From assembly GCA_018676675.1 (NCBI GenBank), contig JABHEG010000028.1, positions 1-64,000 on the forward strand: 64,000 nt of DNA. Direction: 5' to 3'. Shown in pieces: positions 55,138 through 64,000 of the stretch (positions are counted from its first letter, which is position 1; each line of letters opens with the position of its first letter). Under the pieces are notes generated by a model. The model did not search any database, was not told where the DNA came from, and saw only the letters and a program-made list of their open reading frames with translations. The position numbers were made by a program, and so were the translations under genes. Source of the stretch: Lentisphaerota bacterium (GTDB lineage Bacteria > Verrucomicrobiota > Lentisphaeria > Oligosphaerales > JABHEG01).

Positions 55138-57446
55138 TGCTGAGCCCGCAGCCCTCCGCCCTTGATTCCGTGCTTCTTGGCAAATGTGGTGGCCAGCGCG
55201 GTCACCTCGGCATCCAGGCGACAGGAGACGGCCTCCTCCAAGAGGGCCTGGCAGTCGCTCATGGACACAGCGCGGATGACGGATCGCACGAGAGGGATTC
55301 GCCAGGGATTCATGCTGAAAAAGCGCAGTCCGCATCCCATGAGCAGCGGCACGGCCAGAGGCGAGCCGGCGACCTCACCACAAAGAGAAACTCGCTTACC
55401 CGGGGTCGCTCTGACCAAGTCGCACGTTTCCTTGATCATCCGGAGCAGGACCGGGTGCATTTGGCAGAACCACTTTGTCACCCGACTGTTGCCGCGGTCG
55501 ACGGCAAACGTGTACTGGGTCAGATCGTTCGTCCCGATGCTGACAAAGTCAATTTCCGGCAGCATGTCGGGCAGAGCCCACAGAGCCGAGGGCACTTCGA
55601 GCATCAGCCCAAGTCGGTAGGCTGGGTCGAATGGGATACCGTCCCGCTTCAGCGAATCCTCGGCCTGACGGAGGTGTTCCTTCATGACCAGCAGTTCGTC
55701 CAGGTTCGCGACCATCGGCAACAGGATGTCGACCTTGCCGTGGGCGGTCATGCGGAGGATCGCCCGAAGATGCGGCTCGAGATACTGGAGTCGCGTCATG
55801 AGAAAGCGGATGCCGCGCCAACCCAGAAAAGGGTTATCCTCGGCGCCAAAGTCTTCGTAGGGCAGCGGTTTGTCGCCTCCGACATCGAGGACCCGCACGG
55901 TGATTGACGAATCTCCGCATGCCTCGGCCACGCGCCGGAAGACATGGTATTGTTCTTCCTCACTCGGGTACGTGCCCCGGATCATAAACATGAACTCGGT
56001 CCGATAGAGCCCAATTCCCATCGCCCCGTAGCGCTCGAGCAGGGGCAATTCGCTCACCAGTGCGATGTTTCCCGCCAGGCGCAGCACTGCGTCATCGGTC
56101 GTTGTCGCCAGCTCACATGTGCTGACCTCGTGGGTTTCATCAACCGACGCTTTGTGGTGGGCCAGAGCCGGTCTGAACTTGCGGACAACAGCAGCCGTGG
56201 GGCGTATGTAGCAGGACTCGGTGGAGCAGTCCAGAATGAGGTCATCATTCGGCATGACCAATCGGGTGAGGCCGGGCACGCCAACCATGGTCGGGATGCG
56301 CAACGCCCTTGCCAGGATTGCGACATGCGTCGTCGTTCCCCCCTGTTCACAGATGATGCCGGCAATGTTGGCGAGAGGCGTCCTGAGCAACTGGGACGGA
56401 AGCAGCTCACGGGCGATGAGAATCGACTTGGTCTTCGGGCCCGGTTTCTTGCCGCTCGACTTCCGTCCCTGGAGGCTGTCCGCTGCTTCATAGATGCGGA
56501 AGATGACGTCCTTAATATCCGCAACGCGTTCCCGCATGAAGTCGTTGTCCAACGCCTGCAGTTCTTTCTCGAACTGCGCGGCAACGACTTTGAGGGCGAA
56601 CTGAAGTTTGAAGCCACGGGCGAGCGTCTGTTGAATGCGCTGAATCAGGGTGGGATCTTCAAGCAGGAGGATGTGGGCATAGAAGATGGCGCTGTCAGCC
56701 TCGGCCAGGATCGCGGTGGCCTCTTCATGGGTTTGGCTCGTCTCTTCCCTGGCGATATCGAGGGCCTGTTTGAACAGCTCCTTCTCGGCTTCCACATCGT
56801 TCGCATAGGCGAGGGGGACCGCCTCAAGGAGGTCCGTCCCGACCGTCAAATGCGCACGCCCTCGGACCACACCATCGGTGATCGCTTTCCCTTTCAGCGT
56901 CTCGGTCGCCAGGGAAAGGGGGGTGGTCTTCTCCTTGGCATGGCCAAGTTGTCGTACAAGCTTCGCGTTGGAGATGAACACGGCCAGCGGCGAGGCGATG
57001 GCGTGCGCCATCTCAACCAGTGGCGGGCGGAACTTCCGCTTCTCCTTTGCCTCGAAATCGAGGACACCAATCGTGTGGCCTCCCACGATAAGCGGAACAG
57101 TCAGCAGCGCCGCGTACTGCAGCGATCTGTCACTGGCAAAGCGGTGGTATTCGGGATGCTTGAGCTTGTTGCCGGTGTTGACGGATTCACCCGTCCGGAA
57201 GGTATAGCCGGTAATGCCTTCATTCATAGACAGGCGGATCTGGTGTACGGCCTCCTGTTCCAACCCGTAGGTGGCATTCAGGATCAGGCGATTTTCCTCT
57301 TCATCGTACACAAAGATGCTGCAGGCATCGACATGAAGCCGCTGAGCGATGCATTCGACCGTCAGACGCAGACCTTCTTCATAGTCCGTCGTCTTGGCGA
57401 TGATATCGCTGATCCGTCGAATGACTTGGAGTTCTTCTGATGGCAT
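55134..57446 (-). CDS. ptsP: Nitrogen-PTS Enzyme I (PtsP-like) with N-terminal GAF domain
   Basis: 770 residues from ATG 57446 (GGAG five bases upstream). A GAF domain (about 15-150; SIFVYDEEENRLILNATYG) precedes the Enzyme I parts: the phospho-His domain GGTTTHVAILARALRIP (active His in the TTTH motif) and the PEP-binding barrel with YRTEFMFM, DVGGDKPLPY and SLCGEVAGSP. It starts the PEP phosphorelay of PtsN-type systems. No ptsH or ptsN gene is in the window. It lies about 110 bases downstream of rnpB and is the first gene of the sulfur operon. Confidence 0.9.
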   Translation of the reverse strand: MPSEELQVIRRISDIIAKTTDYEEGLRLTVECIAQRLHVDACSIFVYDEEENRLILNATYGLEQEAVHQIRLSMNEGITGYTFRTGESVNTGNKLKHPEYHRFASDRSLQYAALLTVPLIVGGHTIGVLDFEAKEKRKFRPPLVEMAHAIASPLAVFISNAKLVRQLGHAKEKTTPLSLATETLKGKAITDGVVRGRAHLTVGTDLLEAVPLAYANDVEAEKELFKQALDIAREETSQTHEEATAILAEADSAIFYAHILLLEDPTLIQRIQQTLARGFKLQFALKVVAAQFEKELQALDNDFMRERVADIKDVIFRIYEAADSLQGRKSSGKKPGPKTKSILIARELLPSQLLRTPLANIAGIICEQGGTTTHVAILARALRIPTMVGVPGLTRLVMPNDDLILDCSTESCYIRPTAAVVRKFRPALAHHKASVDETHEVSTCELATTTDDAVLRLAGNIALVSELPLLERYGAMGIGLYRTEFMFMIRGTYPSEEEQYHVFRRVAEACGDSSITVRVLDVGGDKPLPYEDFGAEDNPFLGWRGIRFLMTRLQYLEPHLRAILRMTAHGKVDILLPMVANLDELLVMKEHLRQAEDSLKRDGIPFDPAYRLGLMLEVPSALWALPDMLPEIDFVSIGTNDLTQYTFAVDRGNSRVTKWFCQMHPVLLRMIKETCDLVRATPGKRVSLCGEVAGSPLAVPLLMGCGLRFFSMNPWRIPLVRSVIRAVSMSDCQALLEEAVSCRLDAEVTALATTFAKKHGIKGGGLRAQQ

Positions 57447-57554
57447 CGTCACTCCGTCCACCATCGTGCCGAACGTACCCGTAACGCAATCGCTGCGGCA
57501 TCTGTGTGTGGCCTCCGATGCACCATGCTCCACAGACACCCGGGAGTGTGTCAG

Positions 57555-58095
57555 AAAAAAGCCACCGGCAGGTATAAGCCGGATTCTGTTCCCAACGCCT
57601 ACATTGCGATCTCACCGTCTCGCGGTTGCCGGTGCGGAGTCCGCACGCGTCAGCGAGCGCTGGAACCGCAAAGTAGGCGCCGGGCGACGACCATTCATCT
57701 AAGCGACCGGAACCCGAAACTTTCCCCGCACCCAGCCGGACCCATCACATGACATCGTCGTCGTGCTGGCCCCGAGTGGGTGCGGGAGCGATGCGGGCCG
57801 CATCTTTGCTTCCTATTTGGTCTTGCTCCGGAAGGGGTTTGCCTTGCCTCGCGGATCTCTCGTTGAGCGGTGGGCTCTTACTCCACCATTTCACCCTTAC
57901 CCTTCTTCGCCAAGGCTTCGAAGGGCGAGCCCCTGAAGCCACGAAGGAAGGCGGTATCTTTTCTGCGGCACTTTCCTTCCCGCGGCATATCGTCCGCGGT
58001 ATCCTACTTTTCAATAGGACTTCCTGCCCTGCGGAGTCCGGACTTTCCTCCCTTCGGCTTTGAGGCCGAAGAGCGGCCGTCCCCTGTCGATGGCT
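57555..58095 (-). ncRNA. rnpB: RNase P RNA
   Basis: Read on the minus strand, the conserved 5' core GGAGGAAAGTCCGGACTCC and the 3' core GGTCGCTTAGATGAATGGTC are both present, with AACAGAATCCGGCTTATA near the 3' end. The ends pair as helix P1: AGCCATCGACAGG (58083-58095) with CCTGCCGGTGGCT (57560-57572), one mismatch and one G-U pair. A T-run at 57555-57560 (minus strand) follows as terminator. At about 540 bases it is longer than the ~380-base norm, so some stems are extended. Confidence 0.93.
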
Positions 58096-58398
58096 GGTAC
58101 TTACCATACCGCGGCTGGGTTCAATGTCCACTACGTGGAACGGGTGGGATCCGCCCCGTGCGCAGGCCACAAACGGGGTGAAAAAGCAAGGAACTGTGGC
58201 AGGCGCTTCCTGACTTCGGCGGACTGTCCCCGTTGCCGGAGCGGCGTTTCGGGTCCAGCCTGTTGGGCGCCCAGCATCTGTCTGGCAAAAACGCCTGTCC
58301 CAGCTACGTTGATCCGGATGTCTTTCGGCCTCGCAGACGGCGAGCAGGGGGGGCGCCGTCGACTCAAGTATTTGGTCTATTCATGTGGGAGCGCCGGT
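58096..58398. other. Gene-free stretch between rnpB and alr
   Basis: 303 bases between two divergent units. It contains the rnpB promoter and a long stretch without recognisable coding content; the frame that continues upstream of alr here is not conserved-looking. The alr promoter is not obvious. Confidence 0.55.
58103..58130 (-). promoter_or_regulatory. Promoter of rnpB
   Basis: TGGACA (58125-58130) and TATGGT (58103-58108) on the minus strand are separated by 16 bases. The start of the RNA, set independently by helix P1 at 58095, falls seven bases after the -10 box, which supports both calls. Confidence 0.6.
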
Positions 58399-59526
58399 TT
58401 GTCTGCACCTCCTCTTCGCAGTTGGGTTGAGATTGACACATCCGCCTGGCGGGCGAACTACCGCCAGTTGGCCGCTGCTGTCCATCCGTCCGAACTCGTT
58501 CCCGTAATCAAAGCCAATGCGTATGGCCTGGGCGCTGCTGAAGGCGCGCGCGCTTTCCGGGCGGCCGGGGCCCGGCGCTTCGCAGTCTCATGTCTCGAAG
58601 AGGGGCTTCAGCTCACGGTCTTCGGCCTCCCTACTCTCCTTCTGGGGGCGGTCCTTCCCGACGAGGTCCCCGCCGTTCTCCAAGCGGGATTGATTGCGCC
58701 GATTACAGACATGGCCACAGCAGGGCTGATCAGCCGCACCGCCGAGAGGCTGCGCCGCAATGCCGTCGTTCACCTGAAGATCGACAGTGGTATGGGACGG
58801 CTCGGGATCCCCTTGGATCAAGCCCGGGATTTGGTCCCCGAGATCGCTGCTCTTCCACGAGTGAAGCTTGAGGGGATCTTCTCGCACTTCCCCGCGGCTG
58901 AACTGGCGGATGCTGAGACCGATACACAGGTCAGCGCCATGGGCGAACTCATTCGTGATCTTGAGGCAGCGGGAATCGTTTTCAAGTTCCGGCACCTGGC
59001 CAACAGTCCGGGCGTCGCCCACGTGCCTGCGGCCTTCCGTCCTCCCTTCAACATGGTCAGAACCGGGATCGACTTACATGGCCATCTCTCGGCCGACTGT
59101 GCGCCCTACGATCTACAGCCGGCGGCAACCCTCAAGGCCCGTCTTGTTGCGGTTAGGAATGTCCCAAAGGGAGCAACCGTAAGCTATGGCCGTCACTACA
59201 CCGTGACGGATCTGTCGGGTGAGAAGATCGGTGTCGTTGCGGCCGGCTATGCCGACGGCTATCCCCGCCACCTTTCCGGTCGCGGAACGGTACTTGTGCG
59301 CGGGACTCGATGCCCCATCCGCGGCAATGTGTGCATGGACTTCACCATGGTCTCTCTCCAGAACGTCCCCGAAGCCGAAGTAGGCGATGAGGTCGTGCTC
59401 TTTGGGCGACAGGGCGACGAGACGTTGGGGATCAACGAAGTAGCCGAAGCGGCCGGGACCATTTCCTACGAGCTGACCTGCCGACTCGGGCCGCGCGTCA
59501 AACGTATCTACCTCAATCGGGCGTGA
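58399..59526 (+). CDS. alr: Alanine racemase
   Basis: 375 residues from a TTG start at 58399, preceded by GGAG at seven bases; an ATG at 58318 would add 27 residues with no family match. The PLP lysine lies in VIKANAYGLGA, the catalytic Tyr in VSYGRHYTVTD, and the C-terminal active-site region is GNVCMDFTMVSL. The enzyme makes D-alanine for peptidoglycan. It is divergent from rnpB. The TTG and the lack of a better start are the only odd points. Confidence 0.92.
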   Translation: MSAPPLRSWVEIDTSAWRANYRQLAAAVHPSELVPVIKANAYGLGAAEGARAFRAAGARRFAVSCLEEGLQLTVFGLPTLLLGAVLPDEVPAVLQAGLIAPITDMATAGLISRTAERLRRNAVVHLKIDSGMGRLGIPLDQARDLVPEIAALPRVKLEGIFSHFPAAELADAETDTQVSAMGELIRDLEAAGIVFKFRHLANSPGVAHVPAAFRPPFNMVRTGIDLHGHLSADCAPYDLQPAATLKARLVAVRNVPKGATVSYGRHYTVTDLSGEKIGVVAAGYADGYPRHLSGRGTVLVRGTRCPIRGNVCMDFTMVSLQNVPEAEVGDEVVLFGRQGDETLGINEVAEAAGTISYELTCRLGPRVKRIYLNRA

Positions 59527-59820
59527 GCACCTTCTCCGGTCGCCGGGCGAACAAGGGGATGCGGCACATCCGGCCGGGAAGTCCCCGGGCAGAATGCGCT
59601 CCGCTTCTCTTTTGTGTGTTCATGCGTTGTACATGGCCAAGCGCTCAATGTGCTCTGGTTGGTGAGTTCTCCCTTCTCCCTTCATTCCCTCTGTCAGTCT
59701 CTATTACCCACCATACAAGCAGTTTACGTGCGCTCTAGTTTCCTCTGGCAGCTAACGTGTTATGCACGTTTGACCACCGACACGGTGGCCTGAGTCACGC
59801 TAAGGCAGAGGAGATGAACA
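59527..59820. other. Gap between alr and the PspA-like gene
   Basis: 294 bases. It holds GGCACATCCGGCCGGG-type GC-rich palindromic sequence near 59560-59585 and an AT-richer part near 59690-59740. I see no gene or clear terminator. Confidence 0.45.
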
Positions 59821-60471
59821 ATGATTGGTGTGTTCCGAAGATGGACGGTGGGGATGGCATCCGGGGTCGATCGGATGGTGGGAAAAATCGAGAACCAGGA
59901 AGCGCTGGTAGGCTCTGCGATTCGCAGCCTTCAACGTTCGGCGGCCCGGGCGAAGGTGCAGCTCGCAAGGGTTCGGCAGGATGGCATCAGATTGCGGCAT
60001 GAACTGGCTGATGCTGAGGATGCGGAGGCGCAATGGCGGGATCGTGCTGGACGCACAGCATCTGAGGATGAGGCGCGCGCGCTTGAGTGTCTTCGTCGAG
60101 CCAAACAGGCCCACCGCAAAGGGAGTGAGTTCCGGCGTCGCCTGGATGTCCATGCGGGTACTGAGGAGCAGTTGCGCAAGGATATGCGCGCGGTCGAGAA
60201 CAGACTGGCGGAGCTCAAGGAAAAGCGCAACCTGATGCGGACGCGTCAGTCACGCGCAGAGGCACTGTGCACCGTGCACGATGTGAGTGCGCCGATGGGG
60301 GCGGAGATCGAAGAGATCTTTGACCGGTGGGAGTGCCACGTCACGGAAGCGGAGATTGAGTCCGGCTGTCAGGTTGACGAGGCGGATTCGTTTGGGGATG
60401 AGTTCCTGACGCAGGAAGAGGAAGAAGGGTTGCGTCTTGAGTTGCAGGAGATTCGGGCGCTTGCCGAGTGA
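59821..60471 (+). CDS. PspA/IM30-like coiled-coil protein
   Basis: 216 residues, ATG with GAGGAG seven bases upstream. It starts with an amphipathic helix (MIGVFRRWTVGMASGVDRMV) and is then almost wholly long coiled-coil rich in Ala, Arg, Glu (ALECLRRAKQAHRKGSEFRR). This is the PspA/Vipp1 layout, a membrane-stabilising ESCRT-III-like protein, though shorter in helix content than PspA and ending in an acidic tail. The next gene, 65 bases on, is a polytopic membrane protein that may be its partner. Confidence 0.7.
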   Translation: MIGVFRRWTVGMASGVDRMVGKIENQEALVGSAIRSLQRSAARAKVQLARVRQDGIRLRHELADAEDAEAQWRDRAGRTASEDEARALECLRRAKQAHRKGSEFRRRLDVHAGTEEQLRKDMRAVENRLAELKEKRNLMRTRQSRAEALCTVHDVSAPMGAEIEEIFDRWECHVTEAEIESGCQVDEADSFGDEFLTQEEEEGLRLELQEIRALAE

Positions 60472-60536
60472 TTTCCCGGGAGAGACGCAAGAGGTCGGGA
60501 GCGGATGCTCCGGATGAGATTGAGGAGTGAGTTCAC

Positions 60537-61931
60537 ATGACAACGGAACACGCAGCGGCTCTGCCTCCCCCCGTCCTGGGGGCGTTCAGCGACACACTGG
60601 AGCACGAGGCTCCACGATCAACGGAAGAGGAGGTCAAGGACCACGTGCGTGATCCCGTTGACGTCCGGAATCTGGCCAAGGTCCTTCGCGTCATCGGGGC
60701 CGTTGCCATCATAGCGGCCGCGGTCGTCTGTCTGTTCAAGCAATGGCCTAACGGGGATGATATTCGGCGTTACGCCACACTACTCGGGTTCACGGCTCTG
60801 CTTCCCATTGCGGCGTTCTTCTGCGGACTCCGCATACAGGAGAAGAAGGGCGCTCGCACGCTCCTTGGGCTGGCCATCACGGTCTTGCCCGTCCACTTCG
60901 CCGTACTGGGCGGGCTGCTCTACTCACGCTTTGCCATGGATGCAACGACAGGGAGTGTCCCTGCATTCGCATTGTGGGTGGCTCCCAGCGACACGACGGC
61001 TCTTGCGACAACCGGCGTCGCACTCGTCCTGCTTGCCCCGTTGGCCTTCGTTTCCTATTTGACCTTCGCACGGGGCCAGGCTCTGCGCCTGACATTGGCT
61101 TGTGTTGGGCTCAATCTCCTGCTTCTCATCCCGATGCGGGACTCCCATGTTGTTGCAGGCCTGGTCGTTGGCATGGTCGGGGCGTTGTCTGTGATGGAGA
61201 CCCGTCTGTGGCGCTCCCAGAGCCGACTAACCACGGTTGAGGGGCGCTGGGCGAGAGCCACCCTCTGGCTCCCTCTTCTCTTTGTTGTCGGTCGGGGCCT
61301 GCACCTCTATGCCGTGTCCCGTTTGCTCAGCTCTGTGCTTTGGGGAGCTGGTGCCTTCCTGCTGTTCTCCGGTGCCCCCGCACTGGCCCGGAAGCGCTGG
61401 GTTCAGGCAGGTCTTCAGATCCTCAGCACCGGACCGGCTGCTGTTTCGTGGGGGCTCATGGTCACCTTCCTGGATCGGCAGTACGGCTTGCCGCGCGAGG
61501 TTCTGCTCCCCCTGGCCACGCTCCCATTCGCGGTGCTTCTCACGGCCATGTCACTGTTCTGCCGGAGCAGCGGGTGCGGGTACCGTCGGGCCGCGGCCGT
61601 CATCGCTCTCGCGGGAGCAGGCATGAATCTTCTGATGTATCCGGGAGCCCTTGCCTCCGCATGTTGCCTTTTCGTGGCGGTAACGGGGCTGACGTACGGC
61701 TTCATCGCTGAACAGAAGCTCATCTTCGTGGCCGGCCTGGCAGCCGCAGTGCTGGCGTTCGTGCACTACATCCACGCTGCGATTCGCCTGACCGCTTTGA
61801 CCCACTGGGGGACGATGGCACTGCTTGGGATCGCGATCATCCTGGCGGCTTCGGCTCTCGAGCGTCACTTCGGGCAGATCCTGCACCACGCGGTTGTGCT
61901 GCGGGACCGCTTCAAGAGCTGGAGTTACTGA
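60537..61931 (+). CDS. Polytopic membrane protein of unknown function
   Basis: 464 residues. After a charged N-terminus (about 1-45) there are roughly 12-14 hydrophobic segments (for example VLRVIGAVAIIAAAVVCLF, ALVLLAPLAFVSYLTFARG, FVAGLAAAVLAFVHYIHAAI). The ATG follows GAGGAG by nine bases. No catalytic motif or transporter signature is recognised. Its position directly after the PspA-like gene suggests a joint role at the membrane. Confidence 0.6.
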   Translation: MTTEHAAALPPPVLGAFSDTLEHEAPRSTEEEVKDHVRDPVDVRNLAKVLRVIGAVAIIAAAVVCLFKQWPNGDDIRRYATLLGFTALLPIAAFFCGLRIQEKKGARTLLGLAITVLPVHFAVLGGLLYSRFAMDATTGSVPAFALWVAPSDTTALATTGVALVLLAPLAFVSYLTFARGQALRLTLACVGLNLLLLIPMRDSHVVAGLVVGMVGALSVMETRLWRSQSRLTTVEGRWARATLWLPLLFVVGRGLHLYAVSRLLSSVLWGAGAFLLFSGAPALARKRWVQAGLQILSTGPAAVSWGLMVTFLDRQYGLPREVLLPLATLPFAVLLTAMSLFCRSSGCGYRRAAAVIALAGAGMNLLMYPGALASACCLFVAVTGLTYGFIAEQKLIFVAGLAAAVLAFVHYIHAAIRLTALTHWGTMALLGIAIILAASALERHFGQILHHAVVLRDRFKSWSY

Positions 61932-62004
61932 CCTGGGTGCGAGGCCCGCACAATGGCTAAGGGGGTGTCGCAGTTCCTCAGTTGTTGTGCGGGGCAGGTG
62001 TGAG

Positions 62005-62673
62005 TCAGTCTCTTCCCGGGACAACGTGGAACATCACCGCACACCAGTGACAGATGCTCCCCGCCAGCACGAACAGGTGCCAGATACCGTGAGCGAAAGG
62101 GATGCGCTCCATCACGTAGAACAAGACGCCAACCGTGTAGGCGAGTCCTCCACTCACCAGCAGCGCCCGGCCTCCCAAAGGCAGGACCGCAAACAGCGGC
62201 CGAATCGCCAAGACGATCAGCCACCCCATGCCGAGGTAGATCGGCAGTGACACCAGCTCGAAGCGCCGCGCGATTGTTGTCTCGCAGATGATCCCTACAA
62301 CACACAGCCCCCAGATGGTCCCGAACAGTGACCACCCCCACCCTCCCCTCAGAGTCACAAGCGTGAATGGTGTGTACGTTCCGGCGATCAGCAGGAAGAT
62401 GGAGGAGTGGTCGAGGATCCGGAATACGCGTTTGGCCTTACCTTTCCGCGCCAAGTGGTAGAGCATCGAGAAGTTGAAGAGCAGCACGATCGTTGTTCCA
62501 TAGATACTGCAGCTCACCACATGCCATGCCGTACCCCGCAATGCGGCGAACACCACGAGCAGAACCAATCCGGCGATGCCGACAACCAGTCCCAGTCCGT
62601 GAGTGAACGCATTCACGAGTTCCTCACGTCGCGACTGCTCGGGAGATTCTTCCGGCGTGCTGTTCGGGGGCAT
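62005..62673 (-). CDS. Hemolysin III / PAQR family membrane protein
   Basis: 222 residues with seven membrane segments. The zinc-site motifs of the family are present: FSMLYHLARKG, RILDHSSIFLLIAGTYTPF and GIWHLFVLAGSICHWCAV. Members include hemolysin III and YqfA; their natural substrate is uncertain and membrane-lipid homeostasis is the usual proposal. The N-terminus is charged and cytoplasmic. Confidence 0.88.
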   Translation of the reverse strand: MPPNSTPEESPEQSRREELVNAFTHGLGLVVGIAGLVLLVVFAALRGTAWHVVSCSIYGTTIVLLFNFSMLYHLARKGKAKRVFRILDHSSIFLLIAGTYTPFTLVTLRGGWGWSLFGTIWGLCVVGIICETTIARRFELVSLPIYLGMGWLIVLAIRPLFAVLPLGGRALLVSGGLAYTVGVLFYVMERIPFAHGIWHLFVLAGSICHWCAVMFHVVPGRD

Positions 62674-62767
62674 TCTGGTACGTTTCGCTATCGGCTATAC
62701 GGGGTTCGTGGAGTGGTCTTTCGCAGGACGGCTGCCCGAACCGCGCACCGGCTTCGACTGAGGAAGG

Positions 62768-64000
62768 CTACGGGCGGGAATCGTAGGCATACAGCCCCAA
62801 GACCTTCACGCTCTTCCCGACCGCCTGCAACGTCACGTGCTGCAGGCCCGGCTTAAGGTCTCGGATGCCACGGCGGTTCTCCATGAAGTGACGTTCCCCT
62901 TCGTTGTCAGTAAATGGGGCATTGCAGGGCTGCAGAAGCCGTTCTTCCCCACTCACAGTCACACGGAGTGTTCCGCCTTCCGGCTGGTCAACGTAGGCCA
63001 CCGCCAGGTCCGTTGCTTCGACGACAATGCTCAGGGATTGCCCAGGGCCGAGAGTGATCACCCGATCACCGTAGGGAGCCCCCCATTCTGAGCTCCAGGC
63101 AACGGGCGCCGCCACATCTCCTGACGTGGTCCACTCCTTGCCCCCGACCGGGAAGTGCATGCGTTTGTCGCAGACCTTGCAGTCGAGAGCTGCAACCGTG
63201 ACGACTTCTTCGCCCTGTCCAACGAGCTCGAGAATGTGTCGGTCTCCCAACGACAGACGGCCATGTACGAACGACGAATTCCTCGCGTCACGTGACTTCA
63301 TCTGACGCCCGTTCCCGGCCGGTCCCTTCTTGACCGGGGTTCCATCGATCGTGACGGTCATCCACTTGTCGTGGCCATCAGAACACCAGAGATTGAACGC
63401 CGTGTCGTCGATGACCATGCGTGGTCCGCGGATCCGCGGGTTCGGAGCTGTGTAGGTCACCACATCGCCTTCCCATCCGTAGCTATAGGGATTCATACGT
63501 GGCGGGAGTCGACGCTGTGGTTCAAAGGGCAGGAGCGGCGCAGCTATCTCGAACATCTGCTCCAACTGTCTGAACCAGATGGTGTGGGCTCCGGCCTGGG
63601 GGTGCCCACCGTCGGGGCACAGTGCATAGTGGTTGCACCAGTCGGCCAGCAGCGCAGAAACCGTTGGGATGGTGTTAATGAAGGGAATCCCGTAGTAGTC
63701 GCACAGCTCGCGGCGTTTGGGGATCGGAGGGATGTTGCCGTCGCCGGCGCTTCTGTGCCATTGGCAGAACAGGAATTCGACATCCGGGAAGCGTTTCTGG
63801 AACCAGCGGATCGCTCCTTCATAGACCGCGATGCCATCCGGCGAATCGATGCGTTCGTTGTGCCCGTGCCCGAAGACAACCAGGTCTGGAGCTGGCCTCT
63901 TGCTGTCAGTGAACAGCTCTGGATAGAGTTGCTCCCACGTCTTTCCCCTCGGGTGACCATTCGCCGGTCCGGGGGGCCATTCAAGGGCCGTGTAGACGTC
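62768..64000 (-). CDS. SGNH/GDSL hydrolase-like protein with C-terminal beta domain (partial, 5' end off the window)
   Basis: Open from the window edge at 64000 to the stop at 62768, about 410 residues seen. The edge part reads PDLVVFGHGHNERIDSPDGI, then EFLFCQWHRSAGDGNIPPIP and NHYALCPDGGHPQAGAHTIW. These fit SGNH block III (GxxxN) and block V (DxxHP). The last ~260 residues form beta-rich domains (LGDRHILELVGQGEEVVTVA; LGPGQSLSIVVEATDLAVAY). The catalytic Ser block lies outside the window. It is probably a secreted carbohydrate esterase. Confidence 0.7.
   Translation of the reverse strand, partial: DVYTALEWPPGPANGHPRGKTWEQLYPELFTDSKRPAPDLVVFGHGHNERIDSPDGIAVYEGAIRWFQKRFPDVEFLFCQWHRSAGDGNIPPIPKRRELCDYYGIPFINTIPTVSALLADWCNHYALCPDGGHPQAGAHTIWFRQLEQMFEIAAPLLPFEPQRRLPPRMNPYSYGWEGDVVTYTAPNPRIRGPRMVIDDTAFNLWCSDGHDKWMTVTIDGTPVKKGPAGNGRQMKSRDARNSSFVHGRLSLGDRHILELVGQGEEVVTVAALDCKVCDKRMHFPVGGKEWTTSGDVAAPVAWSSEWGAPYGDRVITLGPGQSLSIVVEATDLAVAYVDQPEGGTLRVTVSGEERLLQPCNAPFTDNEGERHFMENRRGIRDLKPGLQHVTLQAVGKSVKVLGLYAYDSRP

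Noticed and set aside
58060..58398. Upstream extension of alr starting at ATG 58060 or 58318
   Set aside because: The 58060 start lies inside rnpB and the added residues match nothing in alanine racemases.
63544..63984. 146-codon minus-strand frame at the window end
   Set aside because: Ser/Arg/Thr-rich out-of-frame product; the real frame reads SGNH-like motifs and runs off the edge.

Overview
The window is a high-GC bacterial chromosome segment with no plasmid, phage, CRISPR, tRNA or rRNA signal. Its content points to the Planctomycetes-Verrucomicrobia-Lentisphaerae (PVC) superphylum, most likely a Lentisphaerota-like or related lineage. It carries pseudopilins with the motif [19 protein letters not shown], a PVC-style type II secretion (T2SS) locus, a sulfatase, many secreted carbohydrate-active proteins, URO-D-like methyltransferases with a corrinoid protein, and several dispersed palindromic repeats. 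The lineage is inferred from gene style only; no marker gene is present.

Layout. 0.2-4.9 kb: a decayed pseudopilin, then oppB-oppC-oppD and a URO-D family protein. 4.9-7.8 kb: a secreted protein with a duplicated module. 8.0-19.8 kb (minus strand): a 12-gene T2SS-type operon gspG-H-I-J-K-L-M-C, a secretin split over two genes, a sensor kinase and a sigma-54 activator; a candidate sigma-54 promoter lies upstream of gspG. 20.0-22.2 kb (minus): an FtsH-like AAA+ protein without the M41 protease domain, followed by a site-2 protease. 22.4-39.1 kb: secreted and carbohydrate-active genes (sulfatase, GH5-like, esterase, GHL10-like lipoprotein, a transglutaminase-like protein with a LamG-like domain, FAD oxidoreductase, GH2). 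39.2-44.2 kb: a radical-SAM-like TPR protein lacking the CxxxCxxC motif, a pair of U32-family-like proteins, and a degenerate SecA-like protein with a SEC-C tail. 44.3-51.8 kb: two stand-alone pseudopilins, a second URO-D-like protein, a TPR protein, a DnaQ-type exonuclease, a corrinoid protein and a TauE-type exporter. 51.8-57.4 kb (minus): an operon of ptsP, a COG1900 sulfurtransferase, a NIL-ferredoxin, a COG2122/UPF0280 protein and a phosphomutase-like enzyme. 57.5-64 kb: RNase P RNA, alr, a PspA-like gene with a polytopic membrane partner, a hemolysin III family protein, and an SGNH-hydrolase-like gene that runs off the window.

How they fit together. The T2SS operon with its own two-component regulator probably exports many of the signal-peptide proteins nearby. 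The COG1900/NIL-Fd/COG2122 set implies homocysteine synthesis from aspartate semialdehyde and sulfide, as described in methanogens. The URO-D-like proteins plus the orphan corrinoid protein suggest methyl-group transfer. The least ordinary elements are the protease-less FtsH with an Sm-like tail next to a site-2 protease, the split secretin, and the 39-44 kb cluster.
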